This document shows positions 6,401 through 8,457 of a stretch of 8,457 nucleotides of DNA, piece by piece. A program made the translations under genes and the position numbers. The stretch's first letter is position 1; every line of letters begins with the position of its first letter. Location: NCBI GenBank assembly GCA_030424705.1, contig JAUHWJ010000056.1, positions 1 through 8,457 of the forward strand. Direction: 5' to 3'. The notes beneath the pieces are model-generated. The model was given only the letters and a program-made list of their open reading frames with translations. It had not been told where the DNA came from and did no database searches. Source of the stretch: Alphaproteobacteria bacterium (GTDB taxonomy: Bacteria > Pseudomonadota > Alphaproteobacteria > Rhodobacterales > Rhodobacteraceae).

Positions 6401-6886
6401 TCAAGAATCCGCGCCGGAGGCCGTCGCCGGCCCGGATTCTTCGAGGATCAGCTTGCCCCAGCGGCCCGTCTTGATGTCTTTTTCTATCACGCGCGCGGGA
6501 TTGCCGGAGACGATGGAGTTGGCCGGCACGTCACGCATCACCACGCTCGCCGCCGCGACGATGCAATTGTCGCCGATCGTCACGCCGGGGAAGATGAAGC
6601 TGCGCGCGCCGATCTGGCATTCCCGGCCGATCACGGTGTCCCGGTGCATGCCGCGAACATAATCGTGGGTCAGGATCACGGCGCCGAAACTGATGGCGGT
6701 ATGGTCCCCGATATGAACGCCGCGCGGATAGGTCGTGTCCAGCTTGGCGGAGAAGGAGATCATGCAATCCTTGCCGATATGCATGCCCCAGAGCTTTCGA
6801 AGGACCCAGACCCGGACATACATGAAGGCGGGCCGGAGCTCCTTCTTGATCCGCGCGAGGAAGCCGCGCCTTACATTGTCCCCCAC
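6401..6886 (-). CDS. Hexapeptide-repeat O-acetyltransferase (left-handed beta-helix, CatB/NodL/WcaF type)
   Basis: 161-aa acetyl-CoA-dependent acetyltransferase. Residues 1-35 form a basic amphipathic helix (FLARIKKELRPAFMYVRVW); from 36 on there are imperfect hexapeptide repeats (HIGKDC, VHIGDH, AISFGA, VIGREC, QIGARS, VTIGDN, CIVAAAS), and the LTHDY loop at 72-76 holds His74, the likely catalytic base. It ends with SGNPARVI (127-134), the usual signature of sugar acetyltransferases. The GTG at 6886 was chosen because GGGGAGGG lies 9 nt upstream; the frame is open to a TTG at 6955, but those 23 residues look non-coding and cover a candidate promoter. Similar proteins O-acetylate surface sugars; RfbO of V. 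cholerae O1, beside the ACP, ligase and LuxE/LuxC-like genes, is of this type. It lies upstream of the ACP gene in the same direction with a gap of about 150 bp, so it may be the first gene of the same operon. Confidence 0.85.
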   Translation of the reverse strand: MGDNVRRGFLARIKKELRPAFMYVRVWVLRKLWGMHIGKDCMISFSAKLDTTYPRGVHIGDHTAISFGAVILTHDYVRGMHRDTVIGRECQIGARSFIFPGVTIGDNCIVAAASVVMRDVPANSIVSGNPARVIEKDIKTGRWGKLILEESGPATASGADS

Positions 6887-6927
6887 GACGTCACGCCCTC
6901 CCCTCGCCTCCGGTGAAACCGCGCTCG

Positions 6928-6955
6928 CGATAGCACGACCCCCCCTCGCGGGCAA
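6928..6955 (-). promoter_or_regulatory. Candidate sigma-70-type promoter of the minus-strand operon
   Basis: On the minus strand TTGCC (6951-6955) and CTATCG (6928-6933) are separated by 17 nt. This resembles the alphaproteobacterial housekeeping pattern TTGAC-N17-CTATAT, with the -10 half weak. It ends about 41 nt before the preferred GTG start of the acetyltransferase and lies in the 116-bp gap between the divergent genes. Inferred only; a match of this quality can arise by chance. Confidence 0.3.
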
Positions 6956-7002
6956 ACGCCGCGGCGCGCCGTCCCCTTCCGCGGGCGGGCGCGCCGGGCC
7001 AT

Positions 7003-7953
7003 ATGCGCGGCATGTCGCAGGGCGGAGCGGATGAGACGGAACGGGCGGAGATCCGCGCGGCGGTGGTCGCCGCCGCGCGGCGCTATTTCGCGGACCGGCG
7101 CGGGCGCGTCGATCCCTTCGTCGACCGCTGGTTCACCTTCCGCGGCTCGCTCCGGCTGCACCGCGCCGCCTTCGGCTGGGACATCGCCCGGGCCCCCGCG
7201 AACATCGCCCTCGCCCCAGTCCATGTCGGCGCGCGCCTCGCCGCCGCCGGCGCCCGCGCCGCGGGGCGGAGGCGGACGGCGGAATGGCTTGGCGCCCGGC
7301 AGGTGATGCTGGAGACGGACGTGATGCGCCGCGTCCGGGCGCTGATCCTCGCCGAACTGCTCGAGCTGCCGTCAGGCGCGGAAAGCGGCGCAGACGCCCT
7401 CGCGGAGACGATCGCCCGCGATCCGTCAGTGCGCCAGCTCCTCGCCGCGGGCGGCGCGCCCTCGGCGAAGCTGGACAAGATCCTCGCCGCCTATGCCGGC
7501 ACGCGCTCCGCCGTGGCGGAGATGACCACCGCCCTCGCCACGCTCGGCGCCGGCGCGGCCGCCCTCCATCAGCTCACGCCCGGCGCGCTGACGCTCGGCC
7601 CCGCACTCGCCGCGGCGATGGCGCAGAGCGCGGCGATCTCCGCCTTTCCGCTCGGCGCGGCGGCGGGCTCGGTCTGGTATGGGTTCATGCCCGCCGCCGC
7701 CTCCCCGGCGCTCGTGGCGGGAACGACGGCGGGGCTGATGGGCGGCGCGGCGGTCTTCGCCGCCTTCGCCGGGGTGCTGGCGGACCCGGCGCAGCGCGCG
7801 CTCGGCCTCCATCGCCGCAGGCTTCTTCGCCTGATCGACGCGATGGAGCAGGAATTCGTCGAGGGGCGCGGGGGCGGCTTCGCCGCAAGGGAGCACTACG
7901 TGGCGAGGCTCTTCGACCTGCTCGACGCCGGAATGGGAGCCATGCGGCTCTGA
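7003..7953 (+). CDS. Alanine-rich hypothetical membrane protein (possibly DUF6635 family)
   Basis: 316-aa protein of unknown function. The N-terminal part (about 11-110) is basic and helical, with YFADRRGRVDPFVDRWFTFRG split around 29-48 and LHRAAFGWDIARAPANIALAP at about 52-72, a pattern I associate from memory with the uncharacterised DUF6635 group of Rhodobacterales; this name should be treated as tentative. Residues about 176-224 and 232-260 are strongly hydrophobic and Ala/Gly-rich, likely two to four membrane segments or a hydrophobic hairpin. The C-terminus (268-316) is again basic then acidic and helical. ATG 7003 is used; ATG 7012 (starting MSQGGADE) is equally possible because neither has a clear Shine-Dalgarno. 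It is divergent from the acyl operon and convergent with ndk, so it appears monocistronic. No catalytic motif is visible. Confidence 0.75.
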   Translation: MRGMSQGGADETERAEIRAAVVAAARRYFADRRGRVDPFVDRWFTFRGSLRLHRAAFGWDIARAPANIALAPVHVGARLAAAGARAAGRRRTAEWLGARQVMLETDVMRRVRALILAELLELPSGAESGADALAETIARDPSVRQLLAAGGAPSAKLDKILAAYAGTRSAVAEMTTALATLGAGAAALHQLTPGALTLGPALAAAMAQSAAISAFPLGAAAGSVWYGFMPAAASPALVAGTTAGLMGGAAVFAAFAGVLADPAQRALGLHRRRLLRLIDAMEQEFVEGRGGGFAAREHYVARLFDLLDAGMGAMRL

Positions 7954-7963
7954 CCGGCGCGGC

Positions 7964-7991
7964 GTCTCGGGCCTCCGCAGAGGCCCGAGAC
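7964..7991. terminator. Hairpin between convergent genes, probable bidirectional terminator
   Basis: A perfect 11-bp inverted repeat, GTCTCGGGCCT (7964-7974) and AGGCCCGAGAC (7981-7991), with a 6-base loop CCGCAG. It lies 10 nt after the stop of the plus-strand membrane protein gene and 8 nt after the ndk stop on the other strand. It is symmetrical and can serve both genes. On the plus strand it is followed by AGTCACTTT, a poor but T-containing tail; on the minus strand no T-tract follows. Confidence 0.75.
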
Positions 7992-7999
7992 AGTCACTT

Positions 8000-8422
8000 T
8001 CAGCCGACCAGTTCGAGGCCGGAGAAGAAATAGGCGATCTCTTCCGCCGCCGTCTCCGGCGCATCGGAGCCGTGCACGGAGTTCTCGCCGATGGAGAGGG
8101 CGAATTCCTTGCGGATCGTGCCCTCGTCAGCCTGGGCCGGGTTCGTCGCGCCCATCACCTCACGGTTCTTCGCCACCGCGTCCTCGCCCTCCAGAACCTG
8201 CGCAACGATCGGGGCGGAGGACATGAAGGTGCAGAGCTCGTCATAGAACGGCCGCGCCGCGTGGACCTTGTAGAACTCGCCGGCCTGCGCCTTCGTCAGG
8301 TGAATGCGCTTCTGCGCGATGATGCGGAGGCCCGCGGCCTCCAGCTTCGCGTTGATTGCGCCGGTGAGGTTGCGCGCGGTCGCGTCCGGCTTGATGATGG
8401 AGAACGTGCGCTGGATCGCCAT
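8000..8422 (-). CDS. ndk: Nucleoside diphosphate kinase
   Basis: 140-aa cytoplasmic enzyme that transfers the gamma-phosphate of ATP to nucleoside diphosphates through a phospho-histidine. Seen: N-terminal [10 protein letters not shown] (Lys11 in the nucleotide site), [17 protein letters not shown] (57-73), and the signature NSVHGSDA (115-122) with catalytic His117. The length is that of a normal bacterial Ndk and nothing is missing. Start ATG 8422 is preceded by GAAGGA (8433-8438) at 10 nt, a good ribosome site. It is a housekeeping gene and probably marks the conserved chromosomal edge of the more variable acyl/polysaccharide block to its left. Its promoter is beyond the window end. Confidence 0.98.
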   Translation of the reverse strand: MAIQRTFSIIKPDATARNLTGAINAKLEAAGLRIIAQKRIHLTKAQAGEFYKVHAARPFYDELCTFMSSAPIVAQVLEGEDAVAKNREVMGATNPAQADEGTIRKEFALSIGENSVHGSDAPETAAEEIAYFFSGLELVG

Positions 8423-8457
8423 GGGGAATCTGTCCTTCGTTGGGGCTGGGCCCGGGT

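Noticed and set aside
6381..6404. TTGACT/TATGAT as an ACP promoter
   Set aside because: Spacer is 12 nt instead of 16-18, and shifting either half leaves no acceptable partner.
6887..6955. TTG start at 6955 for the acetyltransferase
   Set aside because: It would add 23 residues with no hexapeptide or helix character and would cover a possible promoter; the GTG at 6886 has a good upstream GGAGGG.
1..8457. CRISPR arrays, tRNA or rRNA genes, transposases, attachment sites
   Set aside because: No regularly spaced repeats, no cloverleaf or rRNA-like sequence, and no transposase or integrase motifs were seen on either strand.

Overview
The window is very GC-rich and alanine/arginine-rich. Gene content (an Ndk, an alanine-rich small-genus membrane protein, RTX-type calcium-binding modules, a surface-polysaccharide-like operon) points to an alphaproteobacterium, most likely of the Rhodobacterales/Paracoccaceae group. 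That placement is inferred from style and content; no rRNA or marker tree is available here.

Layout. Positions 1-837 (+) hold the C-terminal 278 residues of an integral-membrane acyltransferase-3 protein whose start lies before the window. Directly after its stop, about 850-1525 (+), is the C-terminal end of an RTX-type protein with no believable start codon; it is probably a 5'-truncated remnant. On the minus strand, from 6886 down to 1597, runs a block of six genes: a hexapeptide-repeat O-acetyltransferase, a 143-bp gap, then a tightly packed set of acyl carrier protein, SDR ketoreductase/alcohol dehydrogenase, AMP-forming acyl ligase, LuxE-type acyl-protein synthetase and LuxC-type acyl-CoA/acyl-protein reductase. 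The last five overlap or are spaced by 4-14 nt. Divergently from this block, 7003-7953 (+) encodes an alanine-rich hypothetical membrane protein, and 8000-8422 (-) encodes nucleoside diphosphate kinase; an 11-bp perfect hairpin separates these two convergent genes.

How it may work together. LuxC and LuxE are best known from making the aldehyde for bacterial luciferase, but there is no luxA, luxB or luxD here. The set ACP + AMP ligase + dehydrogenase + LuxE/LuxC + hexapeptide acetyltransferase instead matches, part for part, the RfbK-L-M-N-O group of the Vibrio cholerae O1 O-antigen locus, proposed to make and attach 3-deoxy-L-glycero-tetronate. My main inference is that this is a tetronate-like pathway: a carboxylic acid is activated, reduced to aldehyde by LuxE/LuxC, reduced to an alcohol by the SDR, reloaded on the ACP by the ligase, and transferred to a sugar. 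The RfbN-like step would be split into two genes and an SDR would replace the RfbM-type dehydrogenase. The product and acceptor are not visible from the sequence.
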